Assembly (NCBI GenBank): GCA_947503135.1 | Contig: CANNCQ010000006.1 | Coordinates: 62,001 to 126,000 of the forward strand | From: an uncultured Aquimarina sp. | Lineage (GTDB): Bacteria > Bacteroidota > Bacteroidia > Flavobacteriales > Flavobacteriaceae | Length of the DNA: 64,000 nt | Direction: 5' to 3' | In this document: positions 40,776 to 50,927 of the stretch, piece by piece | Layout of the letters: every line of letters starts with the position of its first letter | Position numbering within the stretch: the stretch's first letter is position 1 | Notes under the pieces: generated by a model | What the model saw: only the letters and a program-made list of their open reading frames with translations | What the model was told of the DNA's origin: nothing | The model's database searches: none | Made by a program: the position numbers and the translations under genes

Positions 40776-42131
40776 TTATAACTGTCTGACAGCTTTTTTA
40801 AATTGATCCCCACGATCTTCGTAATTTTTGAATAAGTCAAAACTAGCGCAACAAGGAGATAGTAAAACCGTATCGCTTTCTTCGGCTATAGTATCAGCTA
40901 TCTTAACAGCAGCTTCCATTGATTTTGTTTCAGTGATAGTTTCTGCACAATTTTGAAAAGCTTCTATTATTTTTGAATTATCTTCTCCTAAACAAATTAT
41001 AGCTTTTACTTTTCCTCTAACTAAAGCGTATAATTGGCTATAGTCATTACCTTTGTCAACACCTCCAACAATCCATACAATAGAAGCTTTAACGGCCTCT
41101 AGTGCATAATAGGTAGCATTAACGTTAGTTGCTTTTGAGTCGTTTATGTAATTTACATTGCGAACTTTTTGTACGTTTTCTAAACGATGCGGTACTCCTT
41201 GGAAGCTAGATAAGCTTTCTCGGATAGTTTGTTTTCTTATGCCTAGTAGTTTAGCAACAGTTGCAGCGGCCATTGCATTTTTAGTATTGTGTTTTCCTTG
41301 TAGCGATAATTTATCAGTACTTATTAAAACCTCTTCGATATTATTGTTTTTCATAACTATTTGGTTGTCTTTTATGTAGGTTCCTTGTTTTAATTCTTGG
41401 GTAAGTGAAAAAGGGAAGCTTTGGGATTTTATTGGGGTTGTTTTTAAATATTCAACGATGTCACTGTCATCAGCATCATATATAAAATAATCTTCAGCAG
41501 TTTGTTTTTTTATAATATTAAACTTTGAAGCAATATATTTTTGGTAGTCATACGCGTACCTATCCAGATGATCAGGCGAAAGATTTGTAATTATTGCGAT
41601 TTTAGGGGCAAAATTTACGACACCGTCTAACTGAAAGCTACTTAATTCTAATACGTAGGTTTCTGTTGTTGAAGTTAGCACAGCCTCTGCAAAACTATCG
41701 CCGATGTTTCCTGCGGCTAATACATTAGGGAGTGCTTTTGATAACAAATCAGCAGTTAGTAGGGTGGTGGTTGTTTTTCCGTTACTGCCGGTAATACCTA
41801 CTATGGTTGCATTTGTATAATTATTAGCAAATTCAATTTCTGAAATTACGGGTGTTTTAAGTTTTAATAGTGATTGTACAATAGGTGCTTTGTCTGGAAT
41901 TCCAGGACTTTTTACTACGATATCGGCACTTAATATTTTTTCTTCACTATGTTGTTGGCTTTCAAAATCAATTTTGGCCTTTTTTAATTTGGAGACGTAC
42001 TTAGGAGTTATTTTTCCAAAATCAGAAACAAAAACATCATACCCTTTGGATTTACCCAAAAGTGCTGTGCCTACACCGCTTTCTCCAGCGCCAAGGACTA
42101 CCAACTTTTTATGAATTATTTGTTTGTTCAT
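40776..42131 (-). CDS. murD: UDP-N-acetylmuramoylalanine-D-glutamate ligase MurD
   Basis: MurD adds D-glutamate to UDP-MurNAc-L-Ala. The 451-residue protein has the N-terminal LGAGESGVGTA, the ATP-binding ITGSNGKTTTTLL, and WIVGGVDKGNDY in the C-terminal domain. The start immediately follows the mraY stop with no gap. Confidence 0.97.
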   Translation of the reverse strand: MNKQIIHKKLVVLGAGESGVGTALLGKSKGYDVFVSDFGKITPKYVSKLKKAKIDFESQQHSEEKILSADIVVKSPGIPDKAPIVQSLLKLKTPVISEIEFANNYTNATIVGITGSNGKTTTTLLTADLLSKALPNVLAAGNIGDSFAEAVLTSTTETYVLELSSFQLDGVVNFAPKIAIITNLSPDHLDRYAYDYQKYIASKFNIIKKQTAEDYFIYDADDSDIVEYLKTTPIKSQSFPFSLTQELKQGTYIKDNQIVMKNNNIEEVLISTDKLSLQGKHNTKNAMAAATVAKLLGIRKQTIRESLSSFQGVPHRLENVQKVRNVNYINDSKATNVNATYYALEAVKASIVWIVGGVDKGNDYSQLYALVRGKVKAIICLGEDNSKIIEAFQNCAETITETKSMEAAVKIADTIAEESDTVLLSPCCASFDLFKNYEDRGDQFKKAVRQL

Positions 42132-43367
42132 TTATCTTAATTTTAGAGTTACCACAGTAACAACAGCTAATAATATTCCTACAATCCAAAAACGAGTAAC
42201 AATTTTACTTTCGTGAATTCCCTTTTTTTGGTAATGGTGGTGTAGTGGAGACATTAAAAATATACGTTTGCCTTCTCCGTATTTTTTTTTGGTGAATTTA
42301 AAGTAGCTTACTTGTATTACTACCGATAAGTTTTCAACTAAAAATATTCCACACAATAATGGAATTAATAGCTCTTTCCTTGTGGTAATAGCGATTACGG
42401 CTATTATTCCACCAATAGTTAAGCTACCCGTGTCGCCCATAAATACCTGTGCAGGGTAGGTGTTGTACCATAAAAACCCAATTAAAGCTCCTGTAAAAGC
42501 AGCGATAAATATTACGGTTTCTCCAATACGGGGTATGTACATTATGTTGAGGTAGTCAGAAAAAATAATGTTTCCCGAAATCCAAGCAAAAATAGCTAGT
42601 GTTAATGTCATTATTGCTGAAGACCCCGCAGCTAACCCATCAATGCCATCGGTTAAGTTAGCTCCGTTAGATACTGCAACAATTACGATGATGATTAATG
42701 GAATAAAAACAATCCATGCATATTTTGTAAACTCAGGGCTGATCCATGAAATGAAATCGGCATAATCTAACTCATTATTCTTTACAAAAGGGATAGTGGT
42801 TTTAGTCGATTTAATTTCAGCTTCAAATACTTTTGTAATATCTTTTTGTTGACCTTTAACAATTGCTTCTGTTTGGTTTTCTTTTTCTTGTTTTATAGTA
42901 ACTTCAGGATGAAAATACATCACGCAACCTATTACAATACCCAAGCCTACTTGGCCCATAACTTTGAACTTTCCGGCTAAACCTTCTTTGTTTTTCTTTT
43001 TAATTTTGAGAAAATCATCCATAAAACCAATGGCTCCCATCCAAAGGGTAGTAATTATTAAAAGAATAACATAGATGTTTCCCAATTTAGCGAAAAGTAG
43101 TACCGGTAAAAGCGTTGCTAAAATAATAATGATACCTCCCATCGTCGGGGTACCTGCTTTTTCTACTTGTCCTTCCAAACCTAAATCTCTAATGGTTTCA
43201 CCCATTTGATTTTTCCGAAGCATTCCTATTATTTTTTTTCCATAAGCAATAGAAATTAGTAACGATGCAACAATAGCTAATGCAGCCCTAAATGTTATAA
43301 AACCAAATAGGCTAGCTCCAGGAAATTGGTAGTGTTTTTCTATATATTCAAATAAATAGTATAACAT
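42132..43367 (-). CDS. mraY: MraY, phospho-MurNAc-pentapeptide transferase
   Basis: MraY attaches phospho-MurNAc-pentapeptide to undecaprenyl phosphate to make lipid I. It is a ten-helix membrane protein with the conserved [18 protein letters not shown] and [12 protein letters not shown]. At 411 residues it is longer than the ~360 of E. coli because of a polar insertion between about residues 155 and 205, a feature I expect in Bacteroidota. Its start shares one base with the murE stop. Confidence 0.97.
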   Translation of the reverse strand: MLYYLFEYIEKHYQFPGASLFGFITFRAALAIVASLLISIAYGKKIIGMLRKNQMGETIRDLGLEGQVEKAGTPTMGGIIIILATLLPVLLFAKLGNIYVILLIITTLWMGAIGFMDDFLKIKKKNKEGLAGKFKVMGQVGLGIVIGCVMYFHPEVTIKQEKENQTEAIVKGQQKDITKVFEAEIKSTKTTIPFVKNNELDYADFISWISPEFTKYAWIVFIPLIIIVIVAVSNGANLTDGIDGLAAGSSAIMTLTLAIFAWISGNIIFSDYLNIMYIPRIGETVIFIAAFTGALIGFLWYNTYPAQVFMGDTGSLTIGGIIAVIAITTRKELLIPLLCGIFLVENLSVVIQVSYFKFTKKKYGEGKRIFLMSPLHHHYQKKGIHESKIVTRFWIVGILLAVVTVVTLKLR

Positions 43368-44827
43368 TAGCTTAATAGGTTTAAATAGTTAGTTACTGTT
43401 TCAAAGTCATTAAAGGGAGTTTTTATGCCATTTACTTCCTGATAATTTTCATGGCCTTTACCAGCTATTAAAATAATGTCCTTGGCATTTGCCATTTTTA
43501 CGGCAGTTTTAATTGCTTGTTCTCTGTCAGCAATAGTTAGTGTTTTTTTGAAATGTAGTGGCTCAACTCCATTTTCCATAGCGTTTAAAATAACATCAGG
43601 ATCTTCAAAGCGAGGGTTGTCGGTAGTGAAAATTACCTGATCGCTTAATTGAGTTGCTATAGCAGCCATTTTAGGTCTTTTATCTTTATCTCTATCTCCA
43701 CCACAACCTACTACAGTAATCACTTTTTCATTGTGTGTGCGAATGGCATTGATAGTTTCTAAAACGTTTTTAAGTGCATCAGGGGTATGAGCAAAATCAA
43801 CAACAGCGGTAACTTTTGTTGGAGATACGATGTATTCAAAACGTCCATCTACGTTATTAAGATTGCTTATTAACTGAAGTGTTTCTAGAGTTTCAAAACC
43901 CATTAATTCTGCACAAGCGTAAACAGCAGTAAGGTTATAGGCATTAAAGTAGCCAATAAGCTTGCTCCATACTTCCTGACCATTGATTTTGAATAAAAGT
44001 CCGTCAAAACTATTTTCAAGTACCGTTGTCTTGTAATCTGCAAAGGTTTTTAAAGCGTAGGTATATTGTTTAGCTTTGGTGTTTTGAAGCATAAAAGCTC
44101 CATTTTTATCGTCGTTATTAATAAGTGCAAAAGCGGTTTTTGGAAGCATATCGAAAAACTCTTTTTTTACATTGCGATATTCAGCAAATGATTTGTGATA
44201 ATCTAAATGATCGTGAGATAAATTAGTAAAAATACCTCCGTCAAAATCTAGACCTAGTGTTCTTTTTTGATGTATGCCATGTGAACTAACTTCCATAAAA
44301 CAAAAACTTACGCCAGCCTGGATCATGTCGGCAAGATGTTTTTGTAATTGAAGTGCATCAGGAGTTGTATGTGTGGCTGGTATTACTGTGTTGTGTATGC
44401 AAACTTTTACTGTTGATAGTAGGCCAACTTTGTAACCAGCATCTTTAAATAGTTGAAATAAAAGGCTGCTTACAGTTGTTTTTCCGTTAGTTCCTGTTAC
44501 GCCAATTAGTTTTAATTTTTGCGAAGGATTATTGTGATAATTAGCTGCAATTATAGATAATGCAGATTGTGAATCTTGTACTTGTATGTACGTAACTCCG
44601 TTGATTATATTTTCAGGAAGCTTTTCGCATATTATTGCAATAGCTCCAAGTGCTACCGCTTTTTCAATATAGTTATGTCCATTTACAGAAACACCATTGA
44701 TTGCAATAAATACGTCGTTAAGGCCAATTTTTCTAGAGTCGAAATGCAAGTGGTTTACGGAAACCTTCGTAGCTCCTACAACGGATTCAATAGCTACTTT
44801 ATATAATATGTCACTTAAATATATCAT
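43367..44827 (-). CDS. murE: MurE, UDP-MurNAc-tripeptide ligase (meso-diaminopimelate type)
   Basis: MurE adds the third residue of the stem peptide. The 486-residue protein has the ATP-binding [14 protein letters not shown] and the substrate-recognition motif DNPR (in [10 protein letters not shown]). DNPR indicates meso-diaminopimelate rather than lysine, as expected for a Gram-negative. The start overlaps the ftsI stop by 4 bases. Confidence 0.96.
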   Translation of the reverse strand: MIYLSDILYKVAIESVVGATKVSVNHLHFDSRKIGLNDVFIAINGVSVNGHNYIEKAVALGAIAIICEKLPENIINGVTYIQVQDSQSALSIIAANYHNNPSQKLKLIGVTGTNGKTTVSSLLFQLFKDAGYKVGLLSTVKVCIHNTVIPATHTTPDALQLQKHLADMIQAGVSFCFMEVSSHGIHQKRTLGLDFDGGIFTNLSHDHLDYHKSFAEYRNVKKEFFDMLPKTAFALINNDDKNGAFMLQNTKAKQYTYALKTFADYKTTVLENSFDGLLFKINGQEVWSKLIGYFNAYNLTAVYACAELMGFETLETLQLISNLNNVDGRFEYIVSPTKVTAVVDFAHTPDALKNVLETINAIRTHNEKVITVVGCGGDRDKDKRPKMAAIATQLSDQVIFTTDNPRFEDPDVILNAMENGVEPLHFKKTLTIADREQAIKTAVKMANAKDIILIAGKGHENYQEVNGIKTPFNDFETVTNYLNLLS

Positions 44828-46818
44828 GATAATACTATACTTATTTCTTTTCTGTTTCCGATTTTTTGACCAGAAATAATAGATTGGTTACTAACTTTTC
44901 CATCACCAGATACTTTTACAGTCAAGCCTAAATTCTCTAATAAAGGCAACGCATCCATAAGATCCATTCCTTTTACGTTAGGCATAATTGTTTCGTATTT
45001 TCGTCTGTTTTTTTCGTAGGTGTCGTATTCTTTTTTTGTGTTTTCTGTAATTTCAATTGGTGTGATAGTTGAATTTATAGGGGTTCCCGAATGCATTTTC
45101 ATGGCAATGCGTTTAAAAACCGGTGCAGCAACGGTGCTACCGTAATATCCTGTTTCTTTGTTAGGCTCATGAATAACTATAATGCAACTGTATTTTGGAT
45201 TTTCAGCAGGAAAGTATCCAGCAAAGGAAGCCACATATTCAATTTCTCGATTTTTGTTTCCATAGTATTTTTGACAAGTTCCGGTTTTGCCAGCCATTGA
45301 AACATAATTGGTTTTTATGTTTTTTGCTGTACCGCGTTCCACTGTATGTTTCATTATTTGTTGCATTACGGCAGCAGTATTTTTTGAACAAATAGAAGGA
45401 TTTGCTACTTGAGTTTCTATTTTTTTACTTACGTTATCCCAGGACCGGATTTCTTTAATGAATTTAGGCTTAACCATGGTTCCGTCGTTAGCAATAGCAT
45501 TGTAAAAAGCTAATGTTTGTAGTGGTGTTAATTTTATACCATACCCAAAAGACATCCATGGTAGTGTTGTACCATACCAGTTTTTATCACCTGGGTAAGG
45601 AAATTTAGGTAAGCCTTCGCCTTTAATAGCTAACCCAAGAGGTTTGTTTAAGCCCATGTTATAAAAACGGTTAAGTAATTTTTTAGGGTTTTTCTTGTAG
45701 GTTTGAGTAACCATTTTAGCAAAGGCAGTGTTCGAAGAAACTTCAAATGCTTTTGCTGCGGATATTTTCCCATAGCCTCCGTGATGAGAATCGTACACGG
45801 TGCGGTTGTAAAATTTCACTTTTCCTTTTTCGGTATCTACAATAGTCGTGGAATCAATGGCTTTGTCTTCCATTAAAGCAACCATTGACATTAGCTTAAA
45901 GGTTGATCCTGGTTCGTGAGATTCTCCCAAGGCGTAGTTGAAACTCTCGGCATACTTACCGTTTTTTTTACGGGTAAGGTTGGCAATAGCTTTAATGTTT
46001 CCCGTGCCTATTTCCATAACTACAGCACAGCCGTGATGTGCTTTGAATTGCTCTAATTGGGCTAGTAATTCGTGGTGTGTTATATCTTGTATGTTTACAT
46101 CTATGGTGGAAACAATATCGAATCCATCTTTAGGTTCAATTTCATTATTGTCTCTAAGTGGTTTCCATTGTCCGTGGGCAATTTTTTGCTTTAAACGCTT
46201 TCCGTTGGTTCCTCTGAGGTATTCCCCGTAAGCTCCTTCCAAGCCTACACGTGTATAATAACCATCGGAATCCTGACGCTCATAGCCAACAGTTCGTTCA
46301 GCAATTCTACCTAAAGGGTGTTCTCTTATGGTGCGTTGCTCTACAATTAACCCGCCTTTATTTCCTCCTAATTTTAAAAGAGGGAATTGTTTTACACGTG
46401 TGTAGGTTGAGTATCCTACATTTCTGCATAACAATAAATAACGATTATTATTTTTTCTAGCCTTTCGTAATAGCTTATTGTAATAGGAAACGGGTTTTCC
46501 GAATTCCGTGCTTAAGGCTTTAGATAAACCTTTAATTTTTTGATCAAAAGTGGCTTTTTTAGGAGCTTTGGCATCAAAGCGAATATCGTATTTTGAAATA
46601 GAGGTGGCTAATAAGTTATAATTAGTATCATAAAGATTACCTCTGTTAGCAGGGATTACGAAGTTTTTTAACGTACGTTTTTGTGCTAATTTAGTGTACT
46701 TTTCTCCTTCTGTTATTTGAATTTGAAAAAGTTTAAAAACAATAAAACCAGCAAATAGTAACATAAGAAATGCCACTATGTACGATCGGTACGATATGTT
46801 TTTAATTTGCTGTTCCAC
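44824..46818 (-). CDS. ftsI: FtsI, division-specific class B penicillin-binding protein with PASTA domain
   Basis: This septal transpeptidase (664 residues) has an N-terminal membrane helix (about residues 12-30), a dimerisation domain and a transpeptidase domain. The catalytic motifs are STFK in EPGSTFKLMS, SSN, and KTG in AGKTGTCQ. A C-terminal PASTA domain starts near MPNVKGMDLMDAL, as in Bacteroidota and Gram-positives but not E. coli. It follows the FtsL-like gene by 4 bases. Confidence 0.95.
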   Translation of the reverse strand: MEQQIKNISYRSYIVAFLMLLFAGFIVFKLFQIQITEGEKYTKLAQKRTLKNFVIPANRGNLYDTNYNLLATSISKYDIRFDAKAPKKATFDQKIKGLSKALSTEFGKPVSYYNKLLRKARKNNNRYLLLCRNVGYSTYTRVKQFPLLKLGGNKGGLIVEQRTIREHPLGRIAERTVGYERQDSDGYYTRVGLEGAYGEYLRGTNGKRLKQKIAHGQWKPLRDNNEIEPKDGFDIVSTIDVNIQDITHHELLAQLEQFKAHHGCAVVMEIGTGNIKAIANLTRKKNGKYAESFNYALGESHEPGSTFKLMSMVALMEDKAIDSTTIVDTEKGKVKFYNRTVYDSHHGGYGKISAAKAFEVSSNTAFAKMVTQTYKKNPKKLLNRFYNMGLNKPLGLAIKGEGLPKFPYPGDKNWYGTTLPWMSFGYGIKLTPLQTLAFYNAIANDGTMVKPKFIKEIRSWDNVSKKIETQVANPSICSKNTAAVMQQIMKHTVERGTAKNIKTNYVSMAGKTGTCQKYYGNKNREIEYVASFAGYFPAENPKYSCIIVIHEPNKETGYYGSTVAAPVFKRIAMKMHSGTPINSTITPIEITENTKKEYDTYEKNRRKYETIMPNVKGMDLMDALPLLENLGLTVKVSGDGKVSNQSIISGQKIGNRKEISIVLS

Positions 46819-46822
46819 TAAT

Positions 46823-47140
46823 TTAATTTATTTTTTTTGCAGTTATTTTAATAGGTGGTGTTTTTGATTTTTTGATGCCAAAAGGCTTTAGTTTTTTTTG
46901 AATGTCCGACTCCATTTGAAGACGCATTAGTTGTGACCTGCCCTCTACAAAACGAGCTCTTAATTCTTGAGCTTGAGTGTTTTTTAGAGCAATCTCATGA
47001 ACCTTTCTTTCTGCTCGGTGCGAGCTGAAAATCATCACTAGAGCCAAAAAGAATAAAAAGAAAAGCATACGCCAGTTCTTAGTGGCTTTGTCTTCCAATA
47101 ATAATTTACCCTTTAATATGTCATAAATAGCTTTACGCAT
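46823..47140 (-). CDS. ftsL: FtsL-like cell division protein
   Basis: This small bitopic protein of 105 residues has a cytoplasmic N terminus, one membrane helix (about residues 24-42) and a periplasmic coiled-coil-like part (HEIALKNTQAQELRARFVEGRSQ, broken here only for length). Sequence conservation is low in this family. The assignment rests on its place between rsmH and ftsI, its size and its topology. Confidence 0.82.
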   Translation of the reverse strand: MRKAIYDILKGKLLLEDKATKNWRMLFFLFFLALVMIFSSHRAERKVHEIALKNTQAQELRARFVEGRSQLMRLQMESDIQKKLKPFGIKKSKTPPIKITAKKIN

Positions 47141-47149
47141 CTTATAGTT

Positions 47150-48058
47150 TTATTCGGCTAATTTTTCAGCGATTCTTAGTTTGGCACTTCTTGCTCTGCT
47201 GTTTAAATATATTTCCTGGCTAGATGGTACAATAAGTCCTCCTACTTTTTTAAAAGGAACCGACATACGGCCAAACAAGTCCTTTTCAGGTTCCCCTTCA
47301 AAAAGGCCATTTCGTATAAAACGTTTCACTAAACGATCTTCGAGAGAATGGTAAGAAATTAAACTAATTCGTCCACCAGGGTTTAGGAGTTCGTTTGTTT
47401 GTAATAAAAACTCTTTCAATACCTGAATTTCTTGATTTACCTCAATACGTATGGCTTGGTATACTTGTGCCAATATTTTGTGCTCTTTTCGTTTGAATAA
47501 ACAGGGCTCTATTATTTCTTTTAGCTGTGAGCTTGTTTTAATAGGTTCTTCCTTACGCGCTTCTATAATTAAACCAGCCATTTTAGGGGCACTGCGTAAT
47601 TCTCCGTATTCTAAAAACACTTGTTTTAGAGATTGTTCGTTATAGGTATTGATTACTTCATAAGCAGATAAATTTGCGGTTTGATCCATTCGCATATCTA
47701 AATCGGCTTCAAAGCGAGTAGAAAAACCTCGATCAGCAACATCAAATTGATGAGAAGAAACGCCAAAGTCTCCTAGTATGCCGTCTACTTTTTTAATTCC
47801 ATAAAATCGTAAAAAACGTTTAATGAAACGAAAATTTTGAGGGACTAGTTCAAACCTATCATCCTGTAGCGCATTTTTATGAGCATCTTGATCTTGGTCA
47901 AAACCAAATAATTTACCATTCGGACCTAATCGAGATAAGATTTCTTTTGAATGACCACCACCACCAAAGGTAACATCAACATAAACCCCATCGGGTTTTA
48001 TATTTAAACCATCAACGGTTTCCTTTAGTAATACGGGTATATGATATTTATTCTCCAT
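47150..48058 (-). CDS. rsmH: RsmH, 16S rRNA m4C1402 methyltransferase
   Basis: RsmH (MraW) methylates the N4 of C1402 in 16S rRNA. The 302-residue protein has the SAM-binding DVTFGGGGHSKEIL, GILGDFGVSSHQ, and the C-terminal ISYHSLEDRLVKRF. Its first 11 bases overlap the end of mraZ. Confidence 0.97.
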   Translation of the reverse strand: MENKYHIPVLLKETVDGLNIKPDGVYVDVTFGGGGHSKEILSRLGPNGKLFGFDQDQDAHKNALQDDRFELVPQNFRFIKRFLRFYGIKKVDGILGDFGVSSHQFDVADRGFSTRFEADLDMRMDQTANLSAYEVINTYNEQSLKQVFLEYGELRSAPKMAGLIIEARKEEPIKTSSQLKEIIEPCLFKRKEHKILAQVYQAIRIEVNQEIQVLKEFLLQTNELLNPGGRISLISYHSLEDRLVKRFIRNGLFEGEPEKDLFGRMSVPFKKVGGLIVPSSQEIYLNSRARSAKLRIAEKLAE

Positions 48059-48515
48059 TTGTAAATTCGTCTAATCCCATTACTTCTTCAGCTAAATCGG
48101 CAAAGTCATCAGTAGCTTCTTCAATAGCTAATTCGTAATGTTTTTTATCCCAAATCTCAATTATATTAATAGCAGAAGAGAGCACTAGTTGTTTCTCTAT
48201 TCCAGCAAAAGTGGTGAGGTCTTTTGGGATTAAAATTCGCCCACTAGCATCGACTTCAATTTCTTTAACTCCAGCCGTAAATCTTCGGATAAAGTCATTG
48301 TTTTTTTTCTTGAAACGATTTAGTTTGTTCATTTTCTGCATTAAAATGTCCCACTCATTTCGAGGGTATAATTCTAAGCAGGGTTGAAATACAGAGCGTT
48401 TAAGAACAAATCCTTTTGATAGTACATCGGCTAGCTGCTTTTTGTAAGAAGCAGGAAGCATCAAACGCCCTTTGGCGTCAGCTTTACACTCATATGTACC
48501 TATTAGATTTACCAC
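48048..48515 (-). CDS. mraZ: MraZ, transcriptional regulator of the dcw cluster
   Basis: MraZ is an AbrB-like DNA-binding protein that regulates its own operon. It has the two tandem MraZ domains, with DAKGRLMLP and DASGRILIP as the matching core motifs. The frame can be opened at a TTG at 48527, but a perfect -7 box at 48533-48540 puts the transcription start at about 48526. I therefore prefer the GTG at 48515, which gives the usual N terminus (VNLIGTYECK) and 155 residues. It is the first gene of the dcw cluster. Confidence 0.93.
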   Translation of the reverse strand: MVNLIGTYECKADAKGRLMLPASYKKQLADVLSKGFVLKRSVFQPCLELYPRNEWDILMQKMNKLNRFKKKNNDFIRRFTAGVKEIEVDASGRILIPKDLTTFAGIEKQLVLSSAINIIEIWDKKHYELAIEEATDDFADLAEEVMGLDEFTNGE

Positions 48516-48532
48516 TTTAAACTGCAATTATT

Positions 48533-48577
48533 CAAAGGTATTGAAAATTTTACCACATTTTACCACATTAATACACA
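48533..48577 (-). promoter_or_regulatory. mraZ promoter with overlapping MraZ-type direct repeats
   Basis: On the minus strand the -7 box TACCTTTG (48533-48540) matches the Bacteroidota consensus TAnnTTTG. Just upstream, TGTGG occurs twice exactly 10 bases apart (48553-48557 and 48563-48567), and a third weaker copy (TGTGT) lies another 10 bases up (48573-48577). MraZ proteins are known to bind TGGGN-type direct repeats with a 10-base period. These boxes cover the -33 region, so binding would be expected to repress. Confidence 0.7.
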
Positions 48578-48746
48578 TTGTTAATAAGTCATGTCATCAA
48601 GTGTGTTTTTAACGTTTAAGAGAGGTTAGGGGGTTTTGAGGGGTGTTTTTATTTAAGTTTTTAAGGATATATGAGGTCTAATTTTTTTAAAACTTTACTG
48701 TTTTTCTTTACAACAAAAAAATTAGGATTACTGTTTATTAAAATGC

Positions 48747-48754
48747 TATATTTG
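48747..48754 (+). promoter_or_regulatory. -7 promoter box of the alpha/beta hydrolase gene
   Basis: TATATTTG is a perfect match to the Bacteroidota -7 element TAnnTTTG, 23 bases before the start codon. The -33 element is not clear (TTAGG near 48722). Nothing else is visible in the 48578-48777 stretch. Confidence 0.6.
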
Positions 48755-48777
48755 CGGTTCAGATATACTGAATATTA

Positions 48778-49542
48778 ATGCCGAAAAACATAGTTAAAGA
48801 CGGGAAATTCAATTACGCAATCGCTGGCGAGGGCAGACCAATAGTTGTATTACATGGTCTTATGGGCGGATTGAGTAATTTTCAAGGAGTATTTAATTAT
48901 TTTCCTGAAAATGGATATAAAGTAGTTATTCCAGAGTTACCTATATATGATTTGTCTTTAATTAATACAAATGTTGGGAATTTAGCTAAATTTTTAAAAG
49001 AATTTTTAGATCATATGGGTCTTAAGGATGTCATTTTGGTTGGGAATTCTTTAGGAGGGCATATAGGGTTAGTTTTTACAAAAATGTATCCTGAATATGT
49101 TGATGGATTGGTATTAACAGGCAGTTCTGGTTTGTATGAAAGCGGAATGGGTGAGAGTTATCCAAAACGAGGAGATTACGAATATATTAAGCAAAAAGCC
49201 CAAAATGTATTTTATGACCCTAATGTTGCTACCAAAGAAATGGTAGATGAGGTGTATAATACAGTAAATGATAGGAGAAGAGTAATAAAAACTTTGGCTA
49301 TTGCAAAAAGTGCTATTAGGCATAATATGGCTAAAGATCTTCCTAATATCAAAATTCCTGCATGCATTATTTGGGGTAAAGATGATATTGTTACTCCGCC
49401 AAGTGTTGGAGAAGATTTTCATAAATTACTGCCAAACTCTACATTATATTGGATTGATAAATGTGGGCATGCTGCTATGATGGAGCATCCGGATGCATTT
49501 AATGCCTATGTTCAAGAATGGCTAATTAAAGAAAATCTTTAG
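48778..49542 (+). CDS. Alpha/beta-hydrolase fold protein
   Basis: This 254-residue hydrolase has the oxyanion-side HGLMGGLSNF, the nucleophile elbow GNSLGGH, the acid in WGKDDIVTPP and the histidine in CGHAAMMEHP. The triad Ser-Asp-His is therefore complete. The substrate is unknown. It is transcribed away from the dcw cluster and lies 72 bases before engB. A gene of this kind at this place is common in flavobacteria as far as I recall. Confidence 0.9.
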   Translation: MPKNIVKDGKFNYAIAGEGRPIVVLHGLMGGLSNFQGVFNYFPENGYKVVIPELPIYDLSLINTNVGNLAKFLKEFLDHMGLKDVILVGNSLGGHIGLVFTKMYPEYVDGLVLTGSSGLYESGMGESYPKRGDYEYIKQKAQNVFYDPNVATKEMVDEVYNTVNDRRRVIKTLAIAKSAIRHNMAKDLPNIKIPACIIWGKDDIVTPPSVGEDFHKLLPNSTLYWIDKCGHAAMMEHPDAFNAYVQEWLIKENL

Positions 49543-49614
49543 CCTAAACACACAACTTGTACGTAGTTTGAAATGTCAAATTAGGACAATCTAAAATTTC
49601 AAAACATTCTAAAA

Positions 49615-50217
49615 GTGAAAGTTAAAAGCGCTGAATTTGTTATTAGTAATAGTGATGTGACTAAGTGTCCTCCAAAGAAAATACCAGAATACGCTTTTAT
49701 CGGGAGGTCAAATGTAGGTAAATCTTCATTGATTAATGCTTTGGTGAATAGAAAAAACTTAGCTAAAACATCGGGTAGACCCGGTAAAACACAGCTTATT
49801 AATCATTTTATAATTAATAAAGAATGGTTTTTAGTGGATTTGCCAGGCTATGGATATGCGAGAACTTCTAAGTCTACAAAAAAAACTTTTCAGAAATTTA
49901 TAACAAACTATTTTAAACAACGCGAACAATTAATTAGTGCATTTGTATTGGTTGATTGCAGGCACGAGCCTCAAAAAGTAGATTTGGAATTTATGGAGTG
50001 GTTGGCGGTAAATGAAGTTCCATTTTCAATTATTTTTACTAAAAGTGATAAGTTAACGCCTACCCAATTGCCAAAGAATATAAAGAAATACACAGCTAAA
50101 ATGTTAGAAGTGTGGGAAGAGATGCCGCCTTATATAATTACATCTTCGGCATCTAAAAACGGTTGTAAACAGGTTTTAGAATATGTAGAAACTTTAAACA
50201 GCAATCTTAAGCTTTAA
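49615..50217 (+). CDS. engB: Ribosome biogenesis GTPase EngB (YihA/YsxC)
   Basis: EngB is an essential GTPase in 50S subunit assembly. The 200-residue protein has G1 [10 protein letters not shown]3 DLPGYG and G4 TKSDK. The start is GTG at 49615 (MKVKSAEFV), the usual N terminus. Its 3' end overlaps the convergent 122-residue gene by 24 bases. Confidence 0.95.
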   Translation: MKVKSAEFVISNSDVTKCPPKKIPEYAFIGRSNVGKSSLINALVNRKNLAKTSGRPGKTQLINHFIINKEWFLVDLPGYGYARTSKSTKKTFQKFITNYFKQREQLISAFVLVDCRHEPQKVDLEFMEWLAVNEVPFSIIFTKSDKLTPTQLPKNIKKYTAKMLEVWEEMPPYIITSSASKNGCKQVLEYVETLNSNLKL

Positions 50218-50562
50218 TTTTAATACTGAAATTAAATTTTCTACTGTTTTGATTTTTGCTAACTCATTAGAATCTATCAAAACTGATAATTTTTCTGTAT
50301 TTGATTCTTTAATAAATATTACGGGGTAATCCGGTTTTATATTGGGGTATGTTTTTTGAAATTCATTTTTGTAGATAAATTTCATTTTAAAATTAGAACC
50401 AAGTCTAAATTCTTTCCAAACCTCAGTTTCTCCAAAATTTCCGTGCGTTAAGGCGCACAAACTGCACGCATACGTTGACGGACTGATAATTTTGTGGGCG
50501 AAGTCAATTTTTTTACTCCAATAATCCGACTTTGCATTGTATACGAATAATAATGACTTCAT
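50194..50562 (-). CDS. Conserved protein of unknown function with a CxxC motif
   Basis: This 122-residue protein has the segment [17 protein letters not shown] near residue 32, with two cysteines two residues apart, followed by WKEF. The start [13 protein letters not shown] is not a signal peptide. I recall similar short proteins in other Bacteroidota but no function. The cysteine pair could be redox-active or bind a metal. It is convergent with engB (24-base overlap). Confidence 0.75.
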   Translation of the reverse strand: MKSLLFVYNAKSDYWSKKIDFAHKIISPSTYACSLCALTHGNFGETEVWKEFRLGSNFKMKFIYKNEFQKTYPNIKPDYPVIFIKESNTEKLSVLIDSNELAKIKTVENLISVLKLKLKIAV

Positions 50563-50588
50563 GTGAATATTGGTCGCATTGCAGCTAA

Positions 50589-50927
50589 TTACTTATCAAT
50601 AAGATTTAGTTTTTCTGCAAAGTAGTCCGTAAAATCTTTCATAGTTTCAGCCATTTTTTGATCTTGGGTAGCTCTTGTAAAAGTGTCGGTCATTGTAACT
50701 AGTGTTTGGTGAAAAAACTTTTGCATTTCATCTACAGGCATGTCTTTTGTCCACAAATCAATACGTAAGCTCTCTTTTTGTTTTGGATCCCATACCGAAA
50801 GTAAAAAAGCTTTGGTTTCTTCATTGCTAATACCACCATCTTCAGCAGACCATGTAATAACTTCAGGAATTTTATTTTCGTCTAAACCTATATTAAGTTT
50901 AATTTCAGATTTATGAGTAACAGCCAT
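50589..50927 (-). CDS. gldC: Gliding motility protein GldC
   Basis: GldC is a small cytoplasmic protein needed for full gliding and chitin use in Flavobacterium johnsoniae. The 112-residue sequence, with SEIKLNIGLDENKIPE, and WSAEDGG, matches the family throughout. Its start shares a base with the gldB stop, so the pair is coupled. Confidence 0.93.
   Translation of the reverse strand: MAVTHKSEIKLNIGLDENKIPEVITWSAEDGGISNEETKAFLLSVWDPKQKESLRIDLWTKDMPVDEMQKFFHQTLVTMTDTFTRATQDQKMAETMKDFTDYFAEKLNLIDK

Noticed and set aside
42790..42910. Insertion in MraY as an unusual fusion
   Set aside because: The polar insertion is in frame, between conserved membrane segments, and fits the longer MraY of Bacteroidota.
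38400..48060. Missing murF in the dcw cluster
   Set aside because: Flavobacterial dcw clusters commonly lack murF, which is placed elsewhere in the genome. It is not a deletion in this window.
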